Below are positions 1-8,665 of a stretch of 64,000 bases of DNA, in pieces. The stretch comes from Oceanococcus sp041619555 (lineage in GTDB: Bacteria > Pseudomonadota > Gammaproteobacteria > Nevskiales > Oceanococcaceae). Position 1 is the first letter of the stretch, and every line of letters starts with the position of its first letter. The notes below the pieces were generated by a model that saw only the letters and a list, made by a program, of their open reading frames with translations, was not told where the DNA came from and searched no databases. The stretch is from positions 92,111-156,110 of the forward strand of contig JBFKDQ010000002.1 in NCBI GenBank assembly GCA_041619555.1, given 5' to 3'. Both the position numbers and the translations under genes were made by a program.

Positions 1-306
1 CTGGATGATCTGAAGCGGAGCATCGAACTGGGAGAGATTCTGGTGCCTGCCGAAGCGCCGACCCCGGCCTTCGCGTTCGGTGCGCCATCTGCTGCGGATT
101 CCGCCTGGCCGCCGGCGCCGGTCGATGCGCTGGCCGAACTGCCGGCAGGCGAGGACGAGGCCCAGATTGTCGGGCCCGAGTCCGGCGATGATGACGCCGC
201 CACGCCCGCGCCTGCGGTGGAGACGCCGGCAGAAACGAAGTCGACGGGGCTCAGCTTCTTTGCCATCACCCGGCAACCCGAACTGCGCTACCGGATGAGC
301 CGCTGA
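1..306 (+). CDS. C-terminal part of an unidentified protein (upstream end cut off)
   Basis: The frame is open from base 1 and ends in TGA at 304-306, whose last base starts the ATG of perM (TGATG overlap). The visible ~100 residues are an Ala/Pro/Glu/Asp-rich, probably disordered tail ending in a short basic segment (ELRYRMSR). No catalytic motif is visible. In many gammaproteobacteria the gene before perM-hda encodes a DUF2066 protein, so that is the likeliest identity, but this is from context only. A codon reading GTG at 43 is internal and is not a credible start. Confidence 0.6.
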   Translation: MDDLKRSIELGEILVPAEAPTPAFAFGAPSAADSAWPPAPVDALAELPAGEDEAQIVGPESGDDDAATPAPAVETPAETKSTGLSFFAITRQPELRYRMSR

Positions 307-1418
307 TGCCGATGCCCTCCTGGATGCGGCCCTTGCTGCTGCTCGTTGCCCTGCTGGCTCTGTACGGGCTGCTGTCCTTGTTGTCGCCGATCCTGATGCC
401 CTTTGTGCTCGGCGCAGCACTGGCCTATCTGGGTGACCCGATCGTGGACCGTCTGGAAGCCTGCAAGCTGTCGCGTACCGCCGGCGTCTGTCTGGTGTTC
501 GCGCTGTTTGGTGGCGTCGGCCTGCTGATGACCCTGATTTTCCTGCCCATGCTGTACGAGCAGCTGAGTAACCTGATCCAGCGGATTCCCGCCTTTTTCC
601 TTTGGCTGCAACAGGAATTTCTGCCACGGATCGGATTCGAACTGCCGGATCAGGCCCGTCTGGATATCGAATCGCTGCGTGAATTGCTAGGGCAGCATTG
701 GAAGCAGGCCGGCGATCTGTTCACCCAGATCATCGGCCCCCTGACCCGCTCGGGCGGAGCGGTGCTTACCCTGGTGGTCAATCTGTTCCTGGTGCCGGTG
801 GTCACTTTCTATTTGCTGCGCGACTGGGATGTGCTGGTGGCGGAAATTCGCCATCTGTTGCCACGCCGGGCCGAGCCCAAAATCAGCGAGCTGGCGAGTG
901 AGGTCGATGAGGTCCTGGGCGCCTTCATCACCGGCCAGATGCTGGTGATGCTGGCGCTGGGCAGCCTGTATGCGCTGGGCCTGAGTCTGATCGGCCTGGA
1001 CATGGGCCTGCTGATCGGTCTGGGAGCGGGCATCGTCAGTTTCATTCCCTATCTCGGCCCGATCGTGGGCATCGTCACGGCTGGCATCGCGATGCTGATC
1101 CAGACCCAGGAACTCCTGCCGCTGCTGGGCGTGCTGGTGGTATTCGGGATCGGCCAGGTGCTGGAAAGCGTCTGGCTGACACCCTGGCTGGTGGGGGACA
1201 AGGTGGGCCTGCACCCGGTGGCCGTGATCTTTGCGGTGATGGCCGGGGGGCAGCTGTTCGGTTTCATCGGCGTGATGCTGGGCCTGCCGGTGGCTGCGGC
1301 GCTCGCCGTCCTGCTGCGCCATCTGCGGCAGCACTACCTCGCCAGCACCTGGTATGCCCAGGCGGATCTGCCCGAGTGGGTGGATGATGTGGAGTTGCCG
1401 GAGGAGCACGGTCCGTGA
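306..1418 (+). CDS. perM: AI-2E family transporter / PerM-type permease
   Basis: A 370-residue polytopic inner-membrane protein of the AI-2E transporter (PF01594) family. Hydrophobic segments lie near residues 5-50, 60-85, 145-170 and in a cluster from 200 to 330. The family glycine/proline signatures are visible around 235-260 (SFIPYLGPIVG) and 310-325 (GGQLFGFIGVMLGLP). ATG at 306 overlaps the preceding stop, and the TGA overlaps the GTG of hda, so translation is probably coupled. The perM-hda pair is conserved in gammaproteobacteria. The transported substrate cannot be told from sequence; members include autoinducer exporters and Na+/H+ antiporters. Confidence 0.88.
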   Translation: MPMPSWMRPLLLLVALLALYGLLSLLSPILMPFVLGAALAYLGDPIVDRLEACKLSRTAGVCLVFALFGGVGLLMTLIFLPMLYEQLSNLIQRIPAFFLWLQQEFLPRIGFELPDQARLDIESLRELLGQHWKQAGDLFTQIIGPLTRSGGAVLTLVVNLFLVPVVTFYLLRDWDVLVAEIRHLLPRRAEPKISELASEVDEVLGAFITGQMLVMLALGSLYALGLSLIGLDMGLLIGLGAGIVSFIPYLGPIVGIVTAGIAMLIQTQELLPLLGVLVVFGIGQVLESVWLTPWLVGDKVGLHPVAVIFAVMAGGQLFGFIGVMLGLPVAAALAVLLRHLRQHYLASTWYAQADLPEWVDDVELPEEHGP

Positions 1419-2110
1419 GCCAGCAGCATCTGCGTCTGCTCACCTCGAATACCAGCGCCCGATTCGAAAGCTTCTGGCCCGGCCCCAATGTCTCTGTGGT
1501 GGCCGCCCTGCGTGCTTTCAGCCTGAATGATGAAGACGGCCAGCATCTGTTGATCGGACCTGCGGCCAGTGGCAAGAGTCATCTGGCCCAGGCCTGCTGC
1601 CGGGCGCGTTGGGATCGGGATCGACAGGCCAGCTATCTTGATCTCGCCGAAGTCGGGCTGGATGGCTCGGTGCCGGTCGAAATGGCGGTCAGCGGCTTGC
1701 TGGTGATCGATGGCCTGCAGACCCTGCAGCCGGGGGATGAGTTGAAATTGCTGCGTCTGATCGATCGCGTGCGACTAGAGGAAAGCAAGCTGCTGCTGTG
1801 TTCGCGCATGTGGCCGGAGCAACTGGAGATCCGCACGCCCGATCTGCGTTCACGCCTGCAATGGGGGGCGATTCTGGAATTGCGCAGCATGGCGGAACCG
1901 GCATTGCGCGAGATGCTCGGGCACCGGGCGCGCCTGCTCGGCGTGCATCTGTCACCGCGGGTGCAGGATTACCTGCTCAGGCGCATCCCCAGAGATCCGG
2001 GCGCGCTGGTGCGCACCCTGGAACAGGCGGTCGACAAAGCGGTGGGGGCGGGCCGGCAGATCACGGTCCCGCTGTTACGCGAGGTGCTCGGCGGCACGGT
2101 GGGGGCCTAG
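1415..2110 (+). CDS. hda: DnaA regulatory inactivator Hda
   Basis: 231 residues, a DnaA-like AAA+ protein that with the DNA-loaded sliding clamp stimulates DnaA-ATP hydrolysis (RIDA). Walker A is visible near residue 45 (GPAASGKSHLAQA), and a Walker B-like LLVIDGLQ lies near 92. The small AAA+ lid follows in the C-terminal third. GTG at 1415 is chosen because GGAGGAG (about 1400-1406) sits 8 bases upstream and the same frame is closed just above. The N-terminus before FESFWPG, where the clamp-binding QL(S/P)LPL peptide normally lies, reads QQHLRLL, a poor match. The gene is convergent with DUF2069, 7 bases away. Confidence 0.9.
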   Translation: MSQQHLRLLTSNTSARFESFWPGPNVSVVAALRAFSLNDEDGQHLLIGPAASGKSHLAQACCRARWDRDRQASYLDLAEVGLDGSVPVEMAVSGLLVIDGLQTLQPGDELKLLRLIDRVRLEESKLLLCSRMWPEQLEIRTPDLRSRLQWGAILELRSMAEPALREMLGHRARLLGVHLSPRVQDYLLRRIPRDPGALVRTLEQAVDKAVGAGRQITVPLLREVLGGTVGA

Positions 2111-2117
2111 GCGGCTT

Positions 2118-2471
2118 TCAGTCCGCCGTGCTGCGCTGGTGGCGTTGACCCCGCACATACAGGTTGCTGCTGACAAACCACAGGGCGCCGAGCAGTCCGC
2201 AGACCAGGGCCGGCTGCCGGGCAAAGGGGTTGGCATAGGCTTCCATCGCACAGTAGGCGACATAGAGGCTGGTCAGCAAGGTGGTCCAGGCATGGGTATA
2301 GACCTTGCCGCGGATCAGACCGGGCAAGGCCAGCCAGCCCGGAATGCTGGCCAGGCCCATCAGCACCGTGGCCAGCCGGCTGGGCGCCCATAAGGTTGGC
2401 CAGACCAGGAACAGGATGAGGAACAGGCTGGCACTGGTGGCGGCCAGACGCTGGAAAATTTTCGGGGTCAT
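2118..2471 (-). CDS. DUF2069 membrane protein
   Basis: 117 residues with four predicted hydrophobic segments and the family core VYTHAWTTLLTSLYVAYC followed by YANP. The ATG at 2471 overlaps the wrbA stop (ATGA), which decides the start over an upstream in-frame codon near 2525 that would lie deep inside wrbA. DUF2069 genes commonly sit beside wrbA and hda in Pseudomonas-like genomes. The function is unknown; it is an inner-membrane protein by prediction. Confidence 0.85.
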   Translation of the reverse strand: MTPKIFQRLAATSASLFLILFLVWPTLWAPSRLATVLMGLASIPGWLALPGLIRGKVYTHAWTTLLTSLYVAYCAMEAYANPFARQPALVCGLLGALWFVSSNLYVRGQRHQRSTAD

Positions 2472-3064
2472 CGATTCTTGATCTGCTGGGCGAGCGTGGC
2501 AACGCGGCGGCCGAGGGCGCGACACAGCTCAATTTCGTCCGCGCTCAGAGGCGTGTCGTTGTTGCCGAAACTGACATGGCTGGCGCCGTAGGGGGTGCCG
2601 CCGCTGCGGGTATGACTGAGCGCCTTGGCGGTGTAAGGCAGGCCGACGAAGAAACAGCCGTGATGCAGAAGGGGCAGGGCCATGCTCAGCAGGGTGGTTT
2701 CCTGGCCGCCGTGCAGGCTGGCACTGGAGGTGAAGACGGCGGCCGGTTTGCCATCCAGGCCACCGTTCAGCCACAGGCTGGCGGTGCCATCAAGAAAGTA
2801 TTTCAGCGGCGCCGCCATGTTGCCGAAGCGGGTCGGGCTGCCGAGAATCAGGCCGTCGCAGTTTTTCAGGTCCGCATGGCTGGCGTAGATCGGGCCGTGC
2901 TCGGGGATCTCCGGGCTCGCCACCTGGGTTTCGGGCGCCACCCGCGGCACCGTGCGCAGGACCGCTTCGGCCCCGCCCTCGCCGACTCCGCGGCCAATGT
3001 GGCGGGCCATCTGCGCGGTGGCGCCGTGGGTGCTGTAATACAGCACCAGAATGCGGACGCTCAT
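2468..3064 (-). CDS. wrbA: NAD(P)H:quinone oxidoreductase WrbA
   Basis: 198-residue flavodoxin-fold protein of the WrbA family, an FMN-dependent two-electron quinone reductase. The N-terminal FMN phosphate-binding region is visible (VLYYSTHGATAQMA), as is the isoalloxazine-binding loop near residue 80 (GSPTRFGNMAAPLKYFLD) and a conserved SSASLHGGQETT near 110. Its ATG overlaps the oppF stop and its stop overlaps the DUF2069 start, so it is the penultimate cistron of the peptide-transport operon. Length is normal for the family (about 198). Confidence 0.93.
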   Translation of the reverse strand: MSVRILVLYYSTHGATAQMARHIGRGVGEGGAEAVLRTVPRVAPETQVASPEIPEHGPIYASHADLKNCDGLILGSPTRFGNMAAPLKYFLDGTASLWLNGGLDGKPAAVFTSSASLHGGQETTLLSMALPLLHHGCFFVGLPYTAKALSHTRSGGTPYGASHVSFGNNDTPLSADEIELCRALGRRVATLAQQIKNR

Positions 3065-4050
3065 TGGGTTTTTCCGATCTCTTCCGGGCTGTACAGATGG
3101 CAGCTGACCCAGTGCGGCTGTTCCGCGCTGCCGGCATTGTGGCGCTGCGGGACCTCCGCGCGGCAGCGCGCGGTGGCCTCCGGGCAGCGGGTATGAAACG
3201 GACAGCCCGAAGGCATGGCCAGTGGGCTGGGCACGTCGCCGGAGAGCATGATGCGGCTTGATTTGTTGCCGGGATCCGGGACCGGCACGGCGGACAGCAG
3301 GGCGCGGGTATAGGGGTGTTTGGGATCGGCATACAGGGCATCGGCTTCGGCCAGTTCCACCAGCTTGCCCAGATACATGACGCCAACCTGATGGCTGATG
3401 TGCTGGACCACGGCCAGATCGTGGGAAATGAACAGAAAGGCAATGCCGAATTCGTCCTGCAGATCCCGGATCAGATTGAGCACTTGGGCCTGCACCGACA
3501 CATCCAGTGCGGAGACCGCCTCGTCGGCGACGATGAAACTCGGGTTCAGGGTCAGCGCACGGGCGATGCCGATGCGCTGGCGCTGGCCACCGGAGAACTC
3601 GTGGGGATAACGTGACAGCACATGCGGGCGCAGGCCGACAATTTCGATCAGGGCTTCGATTCGCGCCCGTCGCTCTGCCGGCTCGCCGACCTGGTGCAGA
3701 TCCAGCGGCTCGCGCAGGGTCTCCAATATGGTGCGGCGTGGATTCAGCGAGGCATAGGGATCCTGAAAAATCATCTGCATGTCGCGGCGGCGCCGATGCA
3801 GCGTGCGGGCGTCGATCCCGGTGATCGGCTCGCCATCCAGTTCGACCTCGCCGGCGGTGGGCTCGTGCAGGCGCAGGATGGCGCGGCCCAGCGTCGATTT
3901 GCCGCAGCCGGACTCGCCCACCAGACCGAGGGTCTGTCCTTTGGCGATGTCAAAGCTGACGTCATCCACCGCCTTGAGGACCGTCTTGTTGCGGTTCAGC
4001 AGGCCGCCACGCAGCAGGAAATGCTTGCTCAGATTGCGCACCTTGAGCAT
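3061..4050 (-). CDS. oppF: Oligopeptide/dipeptide ABC transporter ATP-binding protein (OppF/DppF)
   Basis: 329 residues. Walker A (GESGCGKSTLGRAI) is near residue 45, signature SGGQRQRIGIARAL near 150, Walker B VADEAVSALDVS near 175, and the H-loop SHDLAVV near 205. The C-terminal oligopeptide/dipeptide extension carries three or four cysteines (GCPFHTRC). It pairs with OppD as the second nucleotide-binding subunit. Start ATG at 4050 lies one base from the oppD stop. Substrate class (peptide, possibly nickel or murein peptide) cannot be resolved from the ATPase. Confidence 0.9.
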   Translation of the reverse strand: MLKVRNLSKHFLLRGGLLNRNKTVLKAVDDVSFDIAKGQTLGLVGESGCGKSTLGRAILRLHEPTAGEVELDGEPITGIDARTLHRRRRDMQMIFQDPYASLNPRRTILETLREPLDLHQVGEPAERRARIEALIEIVGLRPHVLSRYPHEFSGGQRQRIGIARALTLNPSFIVADEAVSALDVSVQAQVLNLIRDLQDEFGIAFLFISHDLAVVQHISHQVGVMYLGKLVELAEADALYADPKHPYTRALLSAVPVPDPGNKSSRIMLSGDVPSPLAMPSGCPFHTRCPEATARCRAEVPQRHNAGSAEQPHWVSCHLYSPEEIGKTQ

Positions 4051-5027
4051 CAGAGATTCACCGGGTTGTAACAGGCCAATTGCCGCGCATCGGCCAGGGT
4101 TTCAAGTTCAGGCTGGGCCTGAGAGCAGACCTCGCTGGCATGGCCGCAACGGGCGGCAAAGCGGCAGCCGCTGGGCAGGTGCAGCAGGTCCGGCACCATG
4201 CCGCTGATGGTTGGCAGACGTTGCAGGCGCTGCTTGCGTACCCGTGGAACCGAGGCCAGCAGGCCAGCGGTATAGGGATGATGCGGTTGCGCGAAGAGGG
4301 CCGCTATCGGTGCCTGTTCGATCAGCTTGCCGCAGTACATGACGCAGGCGCGTTGGCAGGATTCCGCAACTACGCCCAGATCGTGGGTGATCAGGATCAT
4401 GGCGGTATTGAAGGCTTCGGACAGGCGCACGATTTCTTCCAGGACCTGGGCCTGAATCGTCACGTCCAGCGCGGTGGTCGGCTCGTCGGCAATGATCAAT
4501 TTGGGTTCGCAGGACAGCGCCATCGCGATCATCACGCGCTGCCGCATGCCGCCGGAGAGTTCGTGGGGATAGGCGTCGATGCGACGTTCCGGGCTGGGGA
4601 TGCCGACCTTGCCCAGCCAGTCGATGGCGGCGGTGCGCGCCTGCTTACGTGTCAGTCCCTTATGGCGGCGTAGAACTTCGCCCATCTGGGTGTTGATGGT
4701 GAACACCGGGTTCAGGGCGGTCATCGGCTCCTGAAAAATCATCGCGATGTCCTTGCCCCGGATGCGCCGCATCTCGGCTTCGGATTTTTGCAGAAGATCC
4801 TGTCCCTGGAACAGGATCTGGCCACCGACCACCCGGCCGGGTGGCTGCGGGATCAAACCCAGAATGGCCAGCGAGGTCACCGATTTGCCACAGCCGGACT
4901 CGCCGACCAGACCGAGCACCTCGCCCGGTTCTACCTTGAAACTGATGCCATCCAGGGCGCGGGCGATGCCATTTTCGGTCTGGAATTCAACCGCCAGATC
5001 GCGGACTTCAAGCAATGGAGAACTCAT
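4050..5027 (-). CDS. oppD: Oligopeptide/dipeptide ABC transporter ATP-binding protein (OppD/DppD)
   Basis: 325 residues. Walker A GESGCGKSVTSLAI lies near residue 42, ABC signature LSGGMRQRVMIAMAL near 160, Walker B IIADEPTTALDVT near 180, H-loop THDLGVVAE near 213. The C-terminal peptide-transporter domain has the Cys-rich SGCRFAARCGHASEVC that in homologues binds an Fe-S cluster. It overlaps oppC by one base (TGATG). First ATPase of the permease complex. Confidence 0.92.
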   Translation of the reverse strand: MSSPLLEVRDLAVEFQTENGIARALDGISFKVEPGEVLGLVGESGCGKSVTSLAILGLIPQPPGRVVGGQILFQGQDLLQKSEAEMRRIRGKDIAMIFQEPMTALNPVFTINTQMGEVLRRHKGLTRKQARTAAIDWLGKVGIPSPERRIDAYPHELSGGMRQRVMIAMALSCEPKLIIADEPTTALDVTIQAQVLEEIVRLSEAFNTAMILITHDLGVVAESCQRACVMYCGKLIEQAPIAALFAQPHHPYTAGLLASVPRVRKQRLQRLPTISGMVPDLLHLPSGCRFAARCGHASEVCSQAQPELETLADARQLACYNPVNL

Positions 5028-5884
5028 CAGTGCATCTTCTTGGGGTCGAGGGCGTCCTGCAGGGCGTCCGAGAACAGGTTGAAGGCCATGACCAGCACGA
5101 ATAGCAGTCCGGAGGCGGCAAGAAAATTGTTGAAAATGCCGACCGTGACTTCCTGGGTGCTCTCCGAGATCATCAGGCCCCAGCTCACGCCATCCTGGAC
5201 GCCAAGGCCGAGGAAGCTCAGGATCACCTCGGACTTGATCGCCGACACGAAAACGATGGTTGCCTGCACCAGCAGGATATGCGAGGTGTTGGGCAGGATG
5301 TGGCGGAAGATGATCAGATGCCTGGGTACGCCGATGGCGCGTGCGGCCTCAACGAATTCGAGTTCCCTGAGCTTCATGACCTCGCCGCGAATCACGCGGG
5401 CGGTGGTCGTCCAGAAGGTCACGATCATGGCCAGATGCATCGCCAGCGGATGTCCGCCCAGGGCAAAGGCGACGGCGGCGACGAACAGGTAAAACGGGAT
5501 CGAATCCAGCGTGCCTTTCATCCACAGGATGATCTCGTCCAGCCAACTGCCGGCGAAAAAGCCGGAAATCGCGCCGAGCAGGGCGCCGAGTATGGTGCTG
5601 AGTACGGCCACCGAAAGGCCGACCTCGAAGGCGGTTTTGGTACTGAAGATCGCGCGTTCGAAGACGTCCTGTCCCGACAGATTGGTGCCGAACCAGTGGG
5701 CGGTGGAGACCGGCAGATTGGAGCCGTAGGCCAGGGTGTTCCAGTCCTGGCCCCAGGCGCCGAGCCAAACCCCGATGGCGATCACGAAATAGGCGAACAC
5801 GATGGCCGCGGCCAACATGCCCAAGCGATCACGCAGGAGCTTGCGGCCGGCTTTGCCCCAGAAGGATTCGCTGCTGTGAGTCAT
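5027..5884 (-). CDS. oppC: Peptide ABC transporter permease (OppC/DppC)
   Basis: 285 residues. The N-terminal OppC_N segment has one transmembrane helix (about 20-45), followed by a periplasmic stretch and a BPD_transp_1 domain with about five helices. The EAA loop that docks the ATPase is visible near 180 (EAARAIGVPRHLIIFRHILPN). The ATG at 5884 overlaps the oppB stop by four bases. It forms the membrane channel with OppB. Confidence 0.92.
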   Translation of the reverse strand: MTHSSESFWGKAGRKLLRDRLGMLAAAIVFAYFVIAIGVWLGAWGQDWNTLAYGSNLPVSTAHWFGTNLSGQDVFERAIFSTKTAFEVGLSVAVLSTILGALLGAISGFFAGSWLDEIILWMKGTLDSIPFYLFVAAVAFALGGHPLAMHLAMIVTFWTTTARVIRGEVMKLRELEFVEAARAIGVPRHLIIFRHILPNTSHILLVQATIVFVSAIKSEVILSFLGLGVQDGVSWGLMISESTQEVTVGIFNNFLAASGLLFVLVMAFNLFSDALQDALDPKKMH

Positions 5885-6828
5885 TTCAGTTCCACCCGGG
5901 GATCGAAAGCGCGGTAGAGCAAATCGGTCAGGATCAGCACGACGACGAACAGCGCGGCGGTGGCGCCGACCACCGCCTTGAGCACCGGCTGATCGCCGGT
6001 CGTGATGGCGTCATAGGTGACCTTGCCCACGCCGGGGATGCCGAAATAGCTCTCGATCAGCAGAGAGCCGGAAATGACCACCAGCGGGATCGAGAACATG
6101 ATGCGGGTGGTGATCGGGATCATGCAGTTCTTCAGCACGCTGCGGAACAGGACGCTGCTGGCGGAAGCGCCATAGGCGCGGGCGGTACGGATATGGTCGC
6201 GCCCCATTTCTTCGACGATGACCGCACGGTAGAAGCGGGTGTTGTAGCCCAGCGAGACGAAAACAATAGCCAGCGTAGGCACGGTGACGTAGTACAGATA
6301 GTCGGCCAGGCTGTAGATTTCCCAGCCACGTACGGGAAACATGTTGAGGCCGTAGCTGGAGCTGAACAGCACCTGGAACAGGATGATGACGATGAGGAAA
6401 CTCACGCTCATGCCGATCACGGAAAAGGTCATCACGGTCTTGTCGATCCAGCGACCGCGAAAATGTGCGGCAAGCAGCGCCAGGCCGATGCCGAGCAAAT
6501 TGCCGAGCACGAAGCCGGGCAGGGTCAGGGCCAGCGAGATCGGAATGGTGCGGGCTAGAATGCGGGAAACGCGTTCACCGGTCGAGTCGGAATATCCGAA
6601 CTCCAGGGTCACCAGTTCCCAGAGATAATCCCCGTAGCGGCTCAAGAACGGCTCGTCGTAGCCCAGCTCGGCGCGGATTTGCTCGATCTGCTCCGCGGTC
6701 GGGTTCTTGCCGGCCAGTTCGTAGGTCTTGTCCGGGCCGAAATACACCATCAGAACGAAGCTGATGAAGGTGACGCCGAGAATCAGCGGCACCCCGGCCA
6801 GCAATTTTTTCAGGCTGTATTGCAGCAT
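5881..6828 (-). CDS. oppB: Peptide ABC transporter permease (OppB/DppB)
   Basis: 315 residues. An N-terminal helix (about 9-30) is followed by the family motif GPDKTYEL and a periplasmic helical region. Five more transmembrane helices follow. The EAA loop lies near residue 210 (TARAYGASASSVLFRSVLKN). The start is 3 bases downstream of the substrate-binding-protein stop. The helix count and length match the DppB/OppB family. Confidence 0.92.
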   Translation of the reverse strand: MLQYSLKKLLAGVPLILGVTFISFVLMVYFGPDKTYELAGKNPTAEQIEQIRAELGYDEPFLSRYGDYLWELVTLEFGYSDSTGERVSRILARTIPISLALTLPGFVLGNLLGIGLALLAAHFRGRWIDKTVMTFSVIGMSVSFLIVIILFQVLFSSSYGLNMFPVRGWEIYSLADYLYYVTVPTLAIVFVSLGYNTRFYRAVIVEEMGRDHIRTARAYGASASSVLFRSVLKNCMIPITTRIMFSIPLVVISGSLLIESYFGIPGVGKVTYDAITTGDQPVLKAVVGATAALFVVVLILTDLLYRAFDPRVELK

Positions 6829-6831
6829 GAC

Positions 6832-8640
6832 TCAGGATGCCGGTCCGGCCGGTGCCGCAGGCGCTGCGAGATCGACGAAACGCAGCCAGAAGCCACCGAG
6901 GATTTCGCGGTCCGGCAGGCCGATCACGTCCTTGTGCCAAAGGTAGATGCGGTTCCGGGACAGGCCGCTGAAGACTACGCAGTCATCCACCACCATTTTG
7001 TTCATTTGCAGGTAGAGGGCATCGCGTTCGGGGCTCGGTTGCATGACCGCACTGCGTTCGTACAGGGCGTCGAAGGCCGGGTTGCGGTAATTGCTGTTGT
7101 TCGAGCCCGGCGTTTCATTCGGGCCGTAGAACAGTTGCAGGGTGTTTTCCGCGTCCGGGTAGTCCAGGCCCCAGCCCAGGGCGATGATGTCGAGCTGGCT
7201 GGTCTTGATCGCCTTGTTGTAGTCGCCGAAGGTCGCGAAGCTCACCGGCTTGAGTTTGGCCGACGGATAGCCCAGATCCCCCATGAAGCCGCGGAACTGC
7301 TCGAACATCTGCCGCGAGGTCACGTTGTTGACGAAACCGTAGGTGAGTTCCGGCAGCTTGTCCGCGTTCCAGCCGGCCTCGGCCAGACGGGCACGCCCAC
7401 GTTCCAGATTGCGGGTGACGGAGTCATTCGACATCTTCTGCGCAACCGTGCTGCTGGCGCGCGGCACCACCCCGGGAAAGATGTCGCCGATGCCGGCGTA
7501 GAAGCGCTCGTTGCGCGCCGGCCAGTCCATCGCGTCGCGCATCGCGCAGCGCAGGGCATGATTGCGCTGCTGGCGCTGCGGGTCGTCATTCACGCCGATA
7601 TGCGGCTTGTCCATGTTGAAGCCCATGTAGACAAAGCCGGCTTCGACGCCAGCCGTCCAGTGGTACTTGTCCGACCATTCCGGCTTCAGGCTGAGCGGCT
7701 GTTTGCTCGCCAGCACGGTGTCATTCTGTTCCACCGGTACGCTGGTGAACTGCACTTCATTGCCCTTGTTGAAGGAATTCCAGCGCGAGGCGGTCTCGGA
7801 AATGAAATCGATTTCCAGGCGGTCAACGAAGGGCGGCGCCCGGCCCTCGATTTTCTTCAGCCCCAGCACGCCATGCCGGGCGGGATCATAGCCTTCCGCC
7901 TGCAGATCGACCGGTTCCTGGCGGAATTTCTCGTTCGGCACCAGCACCGCCTTGGCCGTATAGAAGCGCTGCAAACGGTACGGGCCGGAGCCTACCGGAT
8001 GGATGGCGAATTCGCGGCCGTAATGTTCCACCGCCTCGCGCGGCACCACGGCGGCGAAACCCATTGCCAAGGTGAAACTCAGCTGCGGATAGGGGGCTTT
8101 GAGGGTGATCTGCAGCGTGTGCTCGTCGACGGCCTTGAGGCCTTCGATCGTGGCGTCATAGTCGGCCCCGGCGCTGCTCCATTCGTCCATGCCGACGATG
8201 CGGCCCGCCCACAGCCAGGAGCCCTGCGAACGGGTTGCCGGGTCGAAATGACGCTTCAGGGAATACACCACATCCTCGGCGGTGACTTCCCGGCCACGGC
8301 CATCGGCGAAGGCAGGATCATCGATGAAGTGCACGCCGGGTTTGAGGCGGATCGTGTAGCGCAGGCCATCGGCGCTGATTTCGGGCAGGGCCGTGGCCAG
8401 GTTCGGCGTCAGGGCATAGGGACGCTGCAGATACTTGTAGCGGTACAGGGTGTCGTAGGTATTGAGGGTCATGAAGTTGGAATACACCGTGGCCGCCTGC
8501 ACCGGATCCAGGGTGGTCGGTGCGCCATCCATGGAGTGGCGATACACTTTGCCGTCCGGCTGCTGGCCAGCCCCTGACTGCTTGGATCCGCAAGCGCTCA
8601 ATGTGCAGATGACGGCGGCGATGATGGCAGTTCTCAACAT
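6832..8640 (-). CDS. Peptide ABC transporter substrate-binding lipoprotein (SBP family 5)
   Basis: 602 residues, OppA/DppA-type solute-binding protein. The signal peptide ends in a lipobox with Cys17 (TLSACGS), so it is probably outer-leaflet anchored to the inner membrane in the periplasm. Family 5 signatures include LDPVQAATVYSN near the N-terminus and VYSLKRHFDPATRS near 130. ATG at 8640 is preferred over a codon near 8688 because it puts the signal peptide at the N-terminus, with GGGAAC upstream as a weak ribosome site. First gene of the opp operon. Only 25 bases separate its start from the divergent LysM gene. Confidence 0.9.
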   Translation of the reverse strand: MLRTAIIAAVICTLSACGSKQSGAGQQPDGKVYRHSMDGAPTTLDPVQAATVYSNFMTLNTYDTLYRYKYLQRPYALTPNLATALPEISADGLRYTIRLKPGVHFIDDPAFADGRGREVTAEDVVYSLKRHFDPATRSQGSWLWAGRIVGMDEWSSAGADYDATIEGLKAVDEHTLQITLKAPYPQLSFTLAMGFAAVVPREAVEHYGREFAIHPVGSGPYRLQRFYTAKAVLVPNEKFRQEPVDLQAEGYDPARHGVLGLKKIEGRAPPFVDRLEIDFISETASRWNSFNKGNEVQFTSVPVEQNDTVLASKQPLSLKPEWSDKYHWTAGVEAGFVYMGFNMDKPHIGVNDDPQRQQRNHALRCAMRDAMDWPARNERFYAGIGDIFPGVVPRASSTVAQKMSNDSVTRNLERGRARLAEAGWNADKLPELTYGFVNNVTSRQMFEQFRGFMGDLGYPSAKLKPVSFATFGDYNKAIKTSQLDIIALGWGLDYPDAENTLQLFYGPNETPGSNNSNYRNPAFDALYERSAVMQPSPERDALYLQMNKMVVDDCVVFSGLSRNRIYLWHKDVIGLPDREILGGFWLRFVDLAAPAAPAGPAS

Positions 8641-8665
8641 GATGTTCCCGATTCGATCAACGGCG

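Noticed and set aside
6679..8577. A 632-codon open frame on the + strand opposite the substrate-binding protein gene
   Set aside because: It mirrors the codon pattern of the minus-strand gene in GC-rich DNA, has no recognisable domain, and its counterpart is a clear SBP.
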